Assembly (NCBI RefSeq): GCF_900112585.1 | Contig: NZ_FOLY01000002.1 | Coordinates: 372,001 to 436,000 of the forward strand | From: Kushneria avicenniae | GTDB lineage: Bacteria > Pseudomonadota > Gammaproteobacteria > Pseudomonadales > Halomonadaceae | Reading direction: 5' to 3' | Length of the DNA stretch: 64,000 bases | Shown here: positions 10,240-22,524 of the stretch, in pieces | Layout of the letters: every line of letters begins with the position of its first letter | How positions within the stretch are numbered: the first letter of the stretch is position 1 | Notes under the pieces: generated by a model | Told to the model about the DNA's origin: nothing | What the model saw: only the letters and a program-made list of their open reading frames with translations | The model's database searches: none | Made by a program: the position numbers and the translations under genes

Positions 10240-10410
10240 ATGGCAGAGTCAAAGGGCAGCAAGGCCGAAGGCATGATTGACAAGCTTGGCGGCAAAATCC
10301 AGAAGGAAACCGGCAAGGCCACCGGCGACAAGGATCACATCAAAAAGGGTGAAAAGGATCTGGCCAAGGGTGAGCGCAAGGTGAATTCCGACAGCAACAG
10401 CAAGAATTGA
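10240..10410 (+). CDS. CsbD family stress protein (first copy)
   Basis: 56 residues from ATG 10240 preceded by CAGGAGG. The composition is Lys/Gly/Asp-rich with no aromatic residue, and the KLGGKIQKETGKATGDKDHIKKGEKDLAKGE stretch is the CsbD-like pattern. Family members are small, disordered or helical general-stress proteins (sigma-B regulated in Bacillus, stationary-phase induced in enterobacteria); the molecular role is unknown. A second CsbD gene follows 143 bases downstream. Confidence 0.88.
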   Translation: MAESKGSKAEGMIDKLGGKIQKETGKATGDKDHIKKGEKDLAKGERKVNSDSNSKN

Positions 10411-10449
10411 TCGTTGCTGGCGGTATCTTTTGAGTCAATGACGATGACA

Positions 10450-10477
10450 TTGGCAGTACGGCATAACCGTCTACACT
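10450..10477 (+). promoter_or_regulatory. Candidate promoter of the second csbD gene
   Basis: TTGGCA at 10450-10455 and TACACT at 10472-10477 are spaced by 16 bases; the -10 is preceded by C, giving CTACACT, close to the sigma-S type -10. It lies 76 bases before the start codon at 10554. Confidence 0.4.
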
Positions 10478-10553
10478 GAATCATGCGTGTCACGGATACG
10501 CGGATACCGAACAGAGAGTCCGGTATCGTATTTTCTACACGGAGGTAACTGTC

Positions 10554-10736
10554 ATGGCTACAGGTTCCAAGTCCGACAAGGCTGAAGGCGCACTCGACAA
10601 GGTCAAGGGCAAGGTCAAGAAAGCCGTAGGCAAGGCGACCGACAAGCCCGGCACCGAAGCTGAAGGCAGAGCCCAGCAGTCGAAAGGGCACGCCGAAAGC
10701 GCCAGGGGTAATGCCAAGGACGCTCTCAAGAAGTAA
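10554..10736 (+). CDS. CsbD family stress protein (second copy)
   Basis: 60 residues, all small or charged, from ATG 10554 with CGGAGG upstream. KAEGALDKVKGKVKKAVGK and the AEGRAQQSKGHAES repeat-like pattern are typical of CsbD proteins. It shares the Lys/Gly/Ala-rich periodicity with the copy at 10240 but the two are well diverged, so the duplication is not recent. It is followed by an intrinsic terminator. Role presumed in stress or stationary phase, by family only. Confidence 0.88.
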   Translation: MATGSKSDKAEGALDKVKGKVKKAVGKATDKPGTEAEGRAQQSKGHAESARGNAKDALKK

Positions 10737-10762
10737 TGCTTTTGACATCACGGGTTAGTCAG

Positions 10763-10790
10763 GGGGCCGCTCATTGAGCGGCCCCTTCTA
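10763..10790 (+). terminator. Intrinsic terminator after second csbD gene
   Basis: A ten-base GC-rich perfect stem (10763-10772 with 10776-10785) and three-base loop is followed by a pyrimidine-rich tail, 27 bases after the stop. Confidence 0.8.
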
Positions 10791-10886
10791 CTTTTCGCTC
10801 CATCTTTGGTATTCAATGTGCGCCCGACGCTATGGCTGGCCCGGCCTGCATCGTACAATCGCGGTTTTATTTTCTGGAGAAGCCCC

Positions 10887-11165
10887 ATGGCCCAGGCAAG
10901 CGCACGTCACATTCTGGTCAACAGCGAAGCCGAGTGCGAAGCGCTCAAGACTGAAATCGAGCAGGGCAGGGACTTTGCCGAAGTGGCTCGTGAACACTCG
11001 AAATGCCCCAGCGGCAAGCAGGGTGGCGATCTGGGCACCTTCGGTCGCGGCCAGATGGTGCGTGAATTCGATGAGGTCGTCTTTACCGGAGATCTCAACA
11101 AGGTGCATGGTCCGGTCAGGACCCAGTTCGGCTATCACCTGCTGGAAGTGACCGGCCGCAGCTGA
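10887..11165 (+). CDS. ppiC: Peptidyl-prolyl cis-trans isomerase C (parvulin)
   Basis: 92 residues, matching the single-domain parvulin PpiC. ARHILV at the N-terminus, the SKCPSGKQGGDLGTFGRGQMV loop and the C-terminal GPVRTQFGYHLLEV are the complete rotamase-domain signature. No signal peptide, so it is cytoplasmic. ATG 10887 follows a GGAGAAG site. It catalyses proline cis-trans isomerisation in protein folding. A strong terminator follows, so it is likely a monocistronic unit. Confidence 0.95.
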   Translation: MAQASARHILVNSEAECEALKTEIEQGRDFAEVAREHSKCPSGKQGGDLGTFGRGQMVREFDEVVFTGDLNKVHGPVRTQFGYHLLEVTGRS

Positions 11166-11193
11166 TCAGGCCCTTGCGCCGTTGGATGTATTC

Positions 11194-11222
11194 GGGGCTG
11201 CCTGTCATGGCAGCCCCTTTTT
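11194..11222 (+). terminator. Intrinsic terminator of ppiC
   Basis: A nine-base perfect stem (11194-11202 with 11209-11217) and six-base loop is followed by five T residues. Confidence 0.88.
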
Positions 11223-11372
11223 CATGGCCACGCTGGCGCAATGGCGGTGCGAGCGCGACACCATGGAGCGGCTGGTTTATCCTGCCTGCTGTGAAACGAC
11301 CCCGGTCGTATTATTTGATGAACCCTTCGGCACTCCGGTGCTGATTGACCGCAGGACGGTAAGGAAGCGCTC

Positions 11373-12365
11373 ATGAAAGACTGGCTGAAAACGCTGCCCA
11401 AGGCGGAGCTGCATCTGCACATCGAGGGCACGCTGGAACCCGAGCTCATGTTCGAGCTGGCTGCCAGAAACGATGTGGCACTGCCTTACGCCTCCATTGA
11501 AGAGGTCCGCGCCGCCTACAACTTCACCAATCTGCAATCCTTTCTCGATCTCTACTATCAGGGCATGAACGTCCTGCATACCGAGCAGGATTTCTATGAT
11601 CTGGCGATGGCCTATTTCGAGCGCGCGCACGGCGACGGCGTGGTTCATGTCGAACTGTCGTTCGATCCGCAGCCGCATCTGGCACGTGGTGTGACCATGC
11701 GGACCCTGTTTGCCGGTCTGGGCCAGGCACGCGAAGAAGCCTCGCGCCGCTTTGGCCTGTCAACGGCCCTGATCATGAGCTTCCTGCGCGATCGCAGCGC
11801 GCAGGAGGCAATGGACGTCCTCGAGCAGGCCGCGCCCTGGTATGATCAGATCGACGCCGTGGGTCTGGACAGCGCTGAGCTTGGCAACCCGCCGGAGAAG
11901 TTTACCGCCGTGTTCGAGCAGGCGCGCGAACTGGGCATTGCACGGCTGGCCCATGCCGGGGAAGAAGGGCCTGCCGCCTATATAAGCGGCGCGCTGGATG
12001 CGCTGGATGTCTGTCGTATCGATCACGGCGTGCGCTGTCTCGAGGACGAAGCGCTGGTGGCCCGGCTTGCCAATGAGCAGATCCCGCTGACGGTCTGCCC
12101 GCTCTCCAACGTCTATCTGAAGGTCTTTGAACGTCTTGAAGACCACACGCTGCCGGGGCTGCTTGACCACGGCCTGTGCGTGACGCTCAACTCGGACGAT
12201 CCGGCCTATTTTGGCGGCGGCATGCTCAACAACTTCATGGCCTGCCATGAGGCCTTTGACTGGGATGAAGACGCCTTCCGCGTGCTGGCGCGCAACGCCA
12301 TTGAAGCCGCCTTCATGGACGAGACTCGTCGTGAAGCGCTGTTGAAGACCCTGGCCGAGTGCTGA
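11373..12365 (+). CDS. add: Adenosine/adenine deaminase (Add family; probably adenine deaminase)
   Basis: 330 residues, a metal-dependent amidohydrolase barrel. Metal and catalytic residues are all visible: HLHIEGT near residue 15, HAGEEG near 195, the DHGVRC His near 217, and the NSDDPAYFGG Asp pair near 275. The HLHIEGTLE N-terminus, the FTNLQSFLDLYYQGM segment and DDPAYFGG, as I recall, are closer to the adenine deaminase branch (Aah1/Pa0148-like) than to E. coli-type adenosine deaminase, so adenine to hypoxanthine conversion is the more likely reaction. Cytoplasmic purine salvage. Its stop abuts the stop of the convergent AEC transporter gene with no base between. Confidence 0.88.
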   Translation: MKDWLKTLPKAELHLHIEGTLEPELMFELAARNDVALPYASIEEVRAAYNFTNLQSFLDLYYQGMNVLHTEQDFYDLAMAYFERAHGDGVVHVELSFDPQPHLARGVTMRTLFAGLGQAREEASRRFGLSTALIMSFLRDRSAQEAMDVLEQAAPWYDQIDAVGLDSAELGNPPEKFTAVFEQARELGIARLAHAGEEGPAAYISGALDALDVCRIDHGVRCLEDEALVARLANEQIPLTVCPLSNVYLKVFERLEDHTLPGLLDHGLCVTLNSDDPAYFGGGMLNNFMACHEAFDWDEDAFRVLARNAIEAAFMDETRREALLKTLAEC

Positions 12366-13301
12366 TCACACACCTGTCTGGTGAATGAGCCAGATTGCGG
12401 TGCTGATGGTAAAAAAGGCGCCGGTCGTGGCGGCCAGCAGAGCCGCCGCGCAGAGCCCATCCATGGCAAAGCGCGTCCCGAAGATGGGATAGACGCTCAG
12501 CATGGGCGCGCTTGCAATCAGCAGCGCGCCGATCATCAACTCGGTGTTGTCGATGGGGAATAGCTGAAAGAACAACAGCACCAGCAGCGGATGAACCACC
12601 AGCTTGGCCAGCGTAATCTGCGCCACATCGCGGTACATGCCCTGTACTCTGAGCCCGTAAAGCGTTCCGCCAATCACGAACAGCGCCGCCGGTGCCGAAG
12701 CATTGGCCAGCATGTCGAGCGCCTTGTAAAGCGGCGCCGGCACGTTGATGCCGGTCAGCGAGATCGTGGCGCCGGTCACGATGGCAATGATGATCGGATT
12801 GCGGATCAGCTGGCGTAGCGTGGTCAAAAGCATTCGAGAAATCGACAGGCCCTGCTGTCGGCCCGCCTCGGCCAGCGCCAGACTCAACGGGATCATCAGC
12901 ATGTTTTCGATCAGCATGCACAGCGCCAGAGCCACGCCGGCGGTGGGGCCGATGACCATGACCGCAATCGGATAGCCGATAAAACCGCTATTGGCCGTGC
13001 CCATGCCCATGGCCATGATGGCACCCTGATCGAGCGATTGACCCTGCAGCCGCGTCAATCCCAGCCCCAGCAGCAGGACCGACAACGAGCCCAGCCCATA
13101 GGCCAGCAGATAGTGGGCATTGAAGACATCCGTCAGCGCTTGCTGGCTCAGCGCGCGTACGATGAGCGCCGGCAGGGCCAGCGTGACCACGAAACGCCCC
13201 ACGCCGTGCACGTGATCGCGTGCCACCACGCCCCCCATGACGGCAAGATAGCCCAGCGCGATCAGCATGAAGATGGGGGCGGTAATGGCAAGAACTTCCA
13301 A
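12366..13301 (-). CDS. AEC (auxin efflux carrier) family transporter
   Basis: 311 residues with about ten hydrophobic helices arranged as two five-helix halves, as in the AEC/YwkB/malate permease family. The LTLAKLVVHPLLVLLFF and FGTRF segments and the paired NSGFIGYPI region fit. The start is TTG 13301, supported by GGAG eight bases upstream; no better ATG is available. Bacterial members are thought to export or import organic acids such as malate; substrate unknown. It is convergent with the deaminase gene. Confidence 0.85.
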   Translation of the reverse strand: MEVLAITAPIFMLIALGYLAVMGGVVARDHVHGVGRFVVTLALPALIVRALSQQALTDVFNAHYLLAYGLGSLSVLLLGLGLTRLQGQSLDQGAIMAMGMGTANSGFIGYPIAVMVIGPTAGVALALCMLIENMLMIPLSLALAEAGRQQGLSISRMLLTTLRQLIRNPIIIAIVTGATISLTGINVPAPLYKALDMLANASAPAALFVIGGTLYGLRVQGMYRDVAQITLAKLVVHPLLVLLFFQLFPIDNTELMIGALLIASAPMLSVYPIFGTRFAMDGLCAAALLAATTGAFFTISTAIWLIHQTGV

Positions 13302-13450
13302 TCACGCGTCTCCAGGATGGGGTGTCATGGCCGCCTGTGTCTGGCGCTCTGGCCACGGCTCGGACAATGGATGATGGCGTGCGGGGTTGTATTGACTTGA
13401 TGCCGACGTCAGACAATGGTGATCGAATCACTTTCATGGAGGAGCCTACC

Positions 13451-14491
13451 ATGCAGGCACGTCAGTTATATCACAATACACTGCACTGTTTTCCGGTCGG
13501 ATTGACCGATGAGCAACAGCAGCTGGTGCATGCCGAAATTTCCGCTGTGGTCCATGATGGCGAGCGTCTGATTCTGGGCAGTGACAAGCCGATCCCCGGG
13601 GCCGAGCGCTCCTCTGTTTTTGCCATTGATATTGATGATCAGGGGCGTCCGCAGGAAGAGACACTTTCCTACTACACTCAGCCGCTGATTCGTCAGGCGA
13701 TCAAGTATGAGGATTTCGCCTTGACCGTGGATGGCCGCCATGTACTGGCCACCACCGGCTTTGATCGCATTCATCCGGAAGACCACTCGCTCAACGATTA
13801 TAACCACCTGCTGATCTGGCCGCTCGGAGACCCTGACCGGGTACAGGTGGTGGACCCGGACCCGCGCGACGGTGTCGAGGGGTCGCTCGAGCTGCGCCAG
13901 CGTCTGACGGCCGCTATCGGCATGCCCTATTACAAGATTGAAGGCCTGGCGGCCATTCCTGGCGATAAAGGTGATGGCCTGTTGCTGTTCGGCGTGCGTG
14001 AACAGGGGCAGCACTTTGATGATTTCAACTATGTCTGTCGCGTGGTCGGTGCCCACTACCGGACCAACGAGCAGGGGCAGCTGATATTTGTTGACGAGAT
14101 GCGCGAGCACTACGCGTTCGACCCCGGGCAATTCGAGGCCGTTGAGCACCTTTGTGGTCTGTCGAGCCTTGAATATGACCCGTATAACCACCGGCTTTAT
14201 CTGATGACCAGCTTTGAAAACGAGCAGGGGGGTATCGACAGCATCGGTGGCTATCTCTGGGTGATCGACATGGCGGATTTTGCTCGGGGCAGGGCACCAT
14301 CGCTGGTGGAAGATGAAACCGGTGGCCCGTTGGTGTTTACCCACAAGGCCGAGGGGCTGGCGGTGCTGGATCACGACCGTTTGTTTGTCGCCTATGACAA
14401 TGACCGGGAGCTGGCGCTGGGTAATGACCCAGAGCGCGAGCAGAAGTATGCCTGTGAAGCCCCCTGGACGCTTTTGAGGATGATCCAGTAA
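13451..14491 (+). CDS. Unrecognised 346-aa soluble protein, possibly a beta-propeller
   Basis: 346 residues from ATG 13451, behind GGAGGAG. There is no signal peptide and no hydrophobic helix. Repeated short strands such as ERLILGSDKP, FALTVDGRHVLATTGFD, GLLLFGVREQ and HRLYLMTSFEN recur with a spacing that suggests a multi-bladed propeller, and IEGLAAIPGDKGDGLLLFGVRE and KAEGLAVLDHDRLFVAYDND resemble the esterase-like/phytase-like and DUF3616 type of repeats. I cannot assign a reaction. It stands alone between the AEC transporter and a CPFC protein gene. Confidence 0.75.
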   Translation: MQARQLYHNTLHCFPVGLTDEQQQLVHAEISAVVHDGERLILGSDKPIPGAERSSVFAIDIDDQGRPQEETLSYYTQPLIRQAIKYEDFALTVDGRHVLATTGFDRIHPEDHSLNDYNHLLIWPLGDPDRVQVVDPDPRDGVEGSLELRQRLTAAIGMPYYKIEGLAAIPGDKGDGLLLFGVREQGQHFDDFNYVCRVVGAHYRTNEQGQLIFVDEMREHYAFDPGQFEAVEHLCGLSSLEYDPYNHRLYLMTSFENEQGGIDSIGGYLWVIDMADFARGRAPSLVEDETGGPLVFTHKAEGLAVLDHDRLFVAYDNDRELALGNDPEREQKYACEAPWTLLRMIQ

Positions 14492-14567
14492 CGCTGGGGT
14501 CAACCGCAGCGTTCGGGGCTGATACCATGAGCGCCGTCCCTTCGTTTTATTTCCCTACGGTGTCACC

Positions 14568-14972
14568 ATGAAAATCGTCATGCGCTACTTTTTCAAAACC
14601 GTGCGGCTGGTGCTGGCGCCTGTCATGATCGCCCGCGACCGCTTTGGTCGCCCCGAGCCGATCACCCGCCCCCCGCAGGCACAGGCCGAGGTGGATCGCG
14701 CCTGCGAGCAGCTGTCCCTGTATCAGTTTCGTACCTGCCCCTTCTGCGTGAAGGTGCGCCATGAGATGCATCGACTGGCGCTGCCGATCGAATTGCGCGA
14801 CACCCAGCATGACGATGCTGCCCGCCAGGCGCTGAAGGCCGGCGGCGGACGCGTCAAGGTGCCGTGTCTGGCCATCGAGGGTGAAAATGGCCAGACCGAA
14901 TGGATGTACGAGTCCGACGCCATCAAGGGCTATCTGCAAAAGCGTTTTGAGCCCGAGACCGCCACGGCGTAA
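14568..14972 (+). CDS. Glutaredoxin-like / GST N-terminal domain protein with N-terminal extension
   Basis: 134 residues. A hydrophobic/basic N-terminal extension (MRYFFKTVRLVLAPVMIARDRFGRP) of ~30 residues could be a membrane-associated helix. A single thioredoxin-fold domain follows with LYQFRTCPFCVKV (CxxC at about 61-64), KVPCL and WMYESDAI. It is a paralogue of the gene at 9768, sharing the CPFC, GGGR-x-x-VPCL and WMYES motifs. A thiol-disulfide or glutathione-linked role is likely; the substrate is not known. Confidence 0.83.
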   Translation: MKIVMRYFFKTVRLVLAPVMIARDRFGRPEPITRPPQAQAEVDRACEQLSLYQFRTCPFCVKVRHEMHRLALPIELRDTQHDDAARQALKAGGGRVKVPCLAIEGENGQTEWMYESDAIKGYLQKRFEPETATA

Positions 14973-15277
14973 CGTTCAGTGGTTCCTGCATGATAAAAGG
15001 CCTCGATTCGTCGGGGTCTTGTTGCGTTTAAAACATGATTCCTGACGCTTCGACCTTTCCGTTGTTGCTGGCTTTTTTGCAGCTCTGAAATTGCAAGGGC
15101 CATATTGGCATCAGGTCAGATCCATCGAACAAAATCCTGCCTTTTGATAAATGTTCTGAATTGTTGGACATTTACAATACATAAGTAAGACAAATTGAGA
15201 ATGGTCTGCTTTTTTCGCCACGATAGACTTGGCGATTTCCTTTAGCCATCTCCTTTTTGTCTCTATAAGGCAATGTC
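14973..15277. other. Intergenic region before the SSS symporter
   Basis: About 305 bases without a gene. A weak hairpin with G-T pairs at roughly 14999-15021 could terminate the upstream gene. The right part is A+T-rich and probably holds the symporter promoter. It contains TCAGATCC at 15116-15123, a string also found upstream of the beta-galactosidase gene, and an inverted pair AAATGT...ACATTT at about 15149-15173. Confidence 0.5.
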
Positions 15278-16870
<1,593 letters not shown>

Positions 16871-16936
16871 CCTTTTCATGCAGCGCCTGTAGATCGCAGG
16901 CGCTGATTCAGTCTCCACTGATGCTTGGCCCACAGT

Positions 16937-16975
16937 GCACAGCCCTCGCCTCGGGACCCGAGGCGAGGGCTGTGC
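16937..16975. terminator. Bidirectional hairpin between symporter and beta-galactosidase genes
   Basis: A 19-base arm (16937-16955), one central base, and its exact inverted complement (16957-16975). It separates two convergent genes, so it probably ends transcription from both sides, although neither side has a clear T run. Confidence 0.65.
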
Positions 16976-16984
16976 GTTATTCGG

Positions 16985-18970
16985 CTATCGGTGCCATGGC
17001 GTGATCGACCAGACACTGACGCCGGCGGGAGGTAGCGTTGCGCCGCCAACCAGGTAGCCCGAGTCAGGTATCAGACGATCCGGTAGATGGCGGGGCTCGG
17101 GCGCATAGTTGAAGGCAAAGCAGAGCGCGCGGCGACGACGCAGCCTGATCCCCTCGGGCAGCAGGGTAGTGCCGATATTCGCTTTTCGGCACGCCTCGTT
17201 GAAAATCGCTACCATGCTGTCCTCATCCAGCCAGGCGGTGAGATAGGTGACGCCCTGATGGTCGGTCACCGCCGGCATACCATCCTCGAAGCGATGCGCA
17301 ACGCGCGCCTTCTGGCGGTTCTCATCCAGATGCTCGCGCCAGCGCAGGCCGTGGCCTTTCGGACTGCTGGGCAGGTTCAGGCGTGGGTGGGTACCGGGGC
17401 GCAGGCCATCAACCTGATCGACCGTGATACCGGTCAGCGGAGTCAGTGACCCGGGGGCCAGCTGTGCCGGGATCTGAAAATCAACCGTGCGCGAGCCGGA
17501 ACGTGCCCCGATGATCAGCCGCGTGCCAGCGGTTCGTGCCGCACTGAGTCTTTCGGCCAATGCCTCGTCGGCGATGACCTGACAGGGCAGGACGACCATG
17601 GCATAGCCATCAAGCGCGGCCGTCGGCGGGATAATATCGACATCCAGACCCAGCCGGCGCAGGGCGCTGTACCAGCTCAGATGCAGCTCGAGGGCATCAA
17701 AGTCGGCGGCGTGCGGTTGAATCTGGCAGGCCCAGACGGCGCTATAGTCAAACATCAGCGCCACCGATGCCGGGGTCGTGGTGATGTTTTGCTGCGCCAG
17801 CCCTGGGAGTTCATCACGCACGGCCAAAAGCTCCTGCCAGGCCCTGGATTCACTGCCGTCGGGGCGCAAAAGGCCGGCATGCATCTGCTCCTGAGCGAAG
17901 GGGGCCTGACGCCAGCGGAAATAGGACACCACTTCAGCGCCATGGGCGAAGGCTTCATGGCTCCAGAGCCGTACCATGCCGGGCAGCGGTGCAGCATTGC
18001 TGACTGCCCAGTTGACCGGCCCGGGCTGCTGCTCCATGACCCACCAGCGCCCCTGACACATCGCTCGGTAAAGGTCATGGTGAAATCCGGCGAAATCCGG
18101 GTGGCCCTGCTGGCGGTAGCGATCCCGGGTGGTCTCATCATGCGCACCGCGCTCCAGAAAGCCCAGCGGGTAGCTGTCCCAGCTGGCGATATCGAGATCG
18201 CGGGCGACGTCGAAATGATCAAACTCCGTAAAAAGGCCCATGAAGTTATGAACAATATCCACGGACACGCCGGCGCCACGCAGGGTATCGACCTGTAACC
18301 GGTTATAGGTCACCACCAGATCCGAACAGTAACGGCGATAGTCGAGCACGATGGCCGGGTGGGGTTCGGTCACGGTACCGACCGGCGCCTCGACCTGATC
18401 AAATCCGGTAACTTCCATGCTCCAGAACACGCTGCCCCAGGCATGGTTCAGCGTCTCGACATCGCCATAACGCTTCTCGAGCCAGTGGCCGAAGCCTTCG
18501 CACGCGGCCGGCGAGTAGCTGAGGATGGTGTCATGACAGCCGTATTCGTTGTCGGTCTGCCAGGCGATGATGGCCGGATGGTTCGCGTAACGCTCGGCCA
18601 TCAGCCGAACAATGCGCTCGCTCTGGGTGCGATAGACCGATGAGGCGAAGCAGTAGTGACGACGTGACCCGAAACCCCGGGGCCGGCCATGCTCATCCAC
18701 GGCGAGAATCTCCGGGTGGGCATCGACCAGCCATTTGGGCGGCGTCGCGGTGGGTGTGCCCATGACGATGGAAAGGCCGGCGTCGGCCAGCGTGGCCACG
18801 GCCTTGTCCAGCCACTCAAACTGCAGCTCGCCCGAGCGTGGCTCCAGTCGGCTCCAGGCAAATTCACCGATGCGTACCACGCTGATGCCGGCCTCGACCA
18901 TGGCGCGTGCATCGTCGGCCCAGCGCTGTGACGGCCAGTGTTCGGGGTAGTAGCAGACACCTAATTGCAT
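16985..18970 (-). CDS. GH42 beta-galactosidase
   Basis: 661 residues from ATG 18970, chosen because GGAG lies six bases upstream; an in-frame ATG four codons earlier overlaps that site. The N-terminus [11 protein letters not shown] is the GH42 signature. The acid/base Glu is in [11 protein letters not shown], and the nucleophile Glu in [12 protein letters not shown]. The C-terminal half holds the trimerisation domain ([13 protein letters not shown] onward) and the small beta domain. No signal peptide, so it is cytoplasmic and acts on imported galactosides, fitting the neighbouring symporter. GH42 enzymes act on short beta- and sometimes alpha-linked galactosides; true substrate unknown. Confidence 0.93.
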   Translation of the reverse strand: MQLGVCYYPEHWPSQRWADDARAMVEAGISVVRIGEFAWSRLEPRSGELQFEWLDKAVATLADAGLSIVMGTPTATPPKWLVDAHPEILAVDEHGRPRGFGSRRHYCFASSVYRTQSERIVRLMAERYANHPAIIAWQTDNEYGCHDTILSYSPAACEGFGHWLEKRYGDVETLNHAWGSVFWSMEVTGFDQVEAPVGTVTEPHPAIVLDYRRYCSDLVVTYNRLQVDTLRGAGVSVDIVHNFMGLFTEFDHFDVARDLDIASWDSYPLGFLERGAHDETTRDRYRQQGHPDFAGFHHDLYRAMCQGRWWVMEQQPGPVNWAVSNAAPLPGMVRLWSHEAFAHGAEVVSYFRWRQAPFAQEQMHAGLLRPDGSESRAWQELLAVRDELPGLAQQNITTTPASVALMFDYSAVWACQIQPHAADFDALELHLSWYSALRRLGLDVDIIPPTAALDGYAMVVLPCQVIADEALAERLSAARTAGTRLIIGARSGSRTVDFQIPAQLAPGSLTPLTGITVDQVDGLRPGTHPRLNLPSSPKGHGLRWREHLDENRQKARVAHRFEDGMPAVTDHQGVTYLTAWLDEDSMVAIFNEACRKANIGTTLLPEGIRLRRRRALCFAFNYAPEPRHLPDRLIPDSGYLVGGATLPPAGVSVWSITPWHR

Positions 18971-19002
18971 GAGGGGCTCCATGGAGATGAGTGGGTAATG
19001 GG

Positions 19003-19040
19003 GCTTTCACATCAGATCCGGACATGATGGGCGTGAAAGC
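19003..19040. promoter_or_regulatory. Inverted repeat in the beta-galactosidase promoter region
   Basis: GCTTTCAC (19003-19010) and GTGAAAGC (19033-19040) form an eight-base inverted repeat, with ATCA and TGAT nested inside. It contains TCAGATCC (19012-19019), also seen before the symporter gene. Candidate operator; not tested. Confidence 0.35.
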
Positions 19041-19095
19041 TCTGAAAATGGCTTTGAGTGCGTCAGGTCACGGCGTATGGACAAGGTAATGCGCG

Positions 19096-19863
19096 TCAGG
19101 GAGTGATGTTGACCCCGGGGCGCAGTTCGGGGGGGCGTCCTGACAGTTCGAGATCAGTGGCCGTACGCGCCAGCACATGTTCAGTGGCTTCACGAGCCGC
19201 GTCGGGCTGGCGCATGCGAATGGCTTCCAGCACCCGGCGGTGCCGCTCCAGGCTGTCGTCAAGGCGATCAACGCGATGGTGGGAGCGTTGAATCAGGGCC
19301 ACAATCGAGGGGCGCAACAAAATGCCCATCTGGCGCCATACCAGATTGTGACTGGCGCGATAGATGGCGTCATGAAAGGCCACATCATGATCGATATGAG
19401 CGCTGCGCTGCGCCGGGTCATGGGCGGTATCACACATGCCGTTGAAGGCGCTTTCAATCTGCGCCAGATCCAGCGCCGTGGCCGCACGGGCTGCCAGTTC
19501 GCTGACATAGGGCTCGGCCGCCAGGCGAAAGGCAAACACTTCATTTACCAGTCGCGGATGTGGGGTTTCCAGCCTGGAGAGCCAGAGACTCATGTTGGGA
19601 TCAAGCAGGTGCCATTCCGAAATATCACAGACCACGGTTCCGCGACCGGCGGTGCGCTCGATCAAACCACAGGCGCTTAGCGTTGCCAGAGCATTGCGAA
19701 TCCGATTGCGACTGACGCCGAAATGCTCACAAAGATCCAGCTCGCGGGGGACGGTATCACCGCAGGCCCATCGGCCTGACAGGATGGTATGTGCAAGAGC
19801 GGCAGCCAGTGTCGCGGCATCGGCATTGGCGGGCGCATGGGGCAGGGACTGTCTATCGGACAC
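19096..19863 (-). CDS. GntR/FadR family (FCD) transcriptional regulator
   Basis: 255 residues. The start is GTG 19863, with GGAG six bases upstream. An N-terminal winged helix-turn-helix (about 15-80: LCEHFGVSRNRIRNALATLSACGLIERTAGRGTVV) is followed by an all-helical FCD effector domain with the metal-binding pattern (HDVAFHDAIYRASHN and later His residues). The wide divergent spacing and an inverted repeat just upstream suggest autoregulation. It most likely controls the adjacent beta-galactosidase and symporter genes; inference from position. Confidence 0.9.
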   Translation of the reverse strand: MSDRQSLPHAPANADAATLAAALAHTILSGRWACGDTVPRELDLCEHFGVSRNRIRNALATLSACGLIERTAGRGTVVCDISEWHLLDPNMSLWLSRLETPHPRLVNEVFAFRLAAEPYVSELAARAATALDLAQIESAFNGMCDTAHDPAQRSAHIDHDVAFHDAIYRASHNLVWRQMGILLRPSIVALIQRSHHRVDRLDDSLERHRRVLEAIRMRQPDAAREATEHVLARTATDLELSGRPPELRPGVNITP

Positions 19864-19875
19864 GAGCGTCTCCAG

Positions 19876-19907
19876 ATATCAGATATAAATATAATAATGT
19901 CTGATAT
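19876..19907. promoter_or_regulatory. Candidate operator upstream of the GntR regulator
   Basis: ATATCAGATAT (19876-19886) and ATGTCTGATAT (19897-19907) form an imperfect inverted repeat with a ten-base spacer, 12 bases upstream of the GTG start. The TCAGAT core recurs upstream of the beta-galactosidase and symporter genes. Confidence 0.45.
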
Positions 19908-20000
19908 TTACCTCAACGCCTGTCTGACAATGGACCTATAGACATTGGTTGGGTGCAGCAAGCACGAAAAGTGGTTTTAGAAGAGGTGGCCTTACGAGAA

Positions 20001-20024
20001 ACGAAAGCCCCGGTTTGCCGGGGC
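20001..20024 (-). terminator. Intrinsic terminator of thiC
   Basis: On the minus strand a seven-base GC stem (20018-20024 with 20007-20013) with a four-base loop is followed by TTTCGTTT, 15 bases after the thiC stop. Confidence 0.8.
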
Positions 20025-20038
20025 CTTTTATTGGCGGG

Positions 20039-22000
<1,962 letters not shown>

Positions 22001-22076
22001 TCAGTCAGCCGGCGCACCGCGTAGGTAGAGAAGGGGAGATGTTGCGAGATGCCATGATGGCAGCGCGGACCCTTCG

Positions 22077-22182
22077 CTTGATCCCTACGCCGGTATTAGC
22101 CGGATCAGGTTCATCGGGATCCACCGTGGTATCGCAGAGCGACACAAGGTGATCTCAGCCGGTTCCACCGGCACCCCGTCAA
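22077..22182 (-). promoter_or_regulatory. TPP riboswitch (THI element) controlling thiC
   Basis: Read on the minus strand from 22182, the leader shows the THI-box order: GGGGTGCC, the GCTGAGA loop, then GAACCTGATCCGGCTAATACCGG and GTAGGGA before thiC. This matches the conserved TPP-binding core, so thiC is presumably repressed when thiamin pyrophosphate is abundant. About 100 bases remain between the aptamer and the thiC start for the expression platform. Confidence 0.95.
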
Positions 22183-22524
22183 GCAGCAATGGCCAGGCCA
22201 TTGCCGGGTCAGTCTGTGCTGTCCGGCGCCGGACGGTCAAGTGCCATCAATCGGCATTTAACACCGGTTAAGGGCGTCGCATTCAGCACTATCTGCCAGA
22301 AGGCCGTTTCAAGATGCGGGGCTTTGCGGAAAGTGATGATCAGCTGAAAAAATGGTTGCCGGTCCCCAACACGTAGCGTATTCAGGCCATTGCCGCCTAC
22401 TCTTTGGACAGCTCCTCTTTCCCAATACCCGCTCGCGGCAAAATTTGCTTTGCCGCCTTTATAATCGATGGGATAGTTTTGTACGGGGTGGCTGCATAAT
22501 CACTGTTATATCCCAAGGAGAACC
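22183..22524. other. Gene-poor stretch between the thiC riboswitch and the inserted genes
   Basis: No intact gene. The left part carries a diverged piece of a tenA 3' end (described separately). The right part becomes A+T-richer towards 22440-22520, where the promoter of the DUF4145 gene probably lies, ending in an AAGGAGA site before 22525. Confidence 0.6.
22284..22352 (-). pseudogene. Remnant of a tenA 3' end
   Basis: On the minus strand this stretch translates to FFQLIITFRKAPHLETAFWQ, close to the C-terminus of the intact TenA (FAQLTTTFRDATRLEAAFWQ). Bases 22289-22347 align without gaps to 24881-24939, 45 of 59 identical by my hand count. The TenA stop is absent here. It lies directly upstream of the thiC riboswitch, where tenA would sit without the insert. 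Confidence 0.72.
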
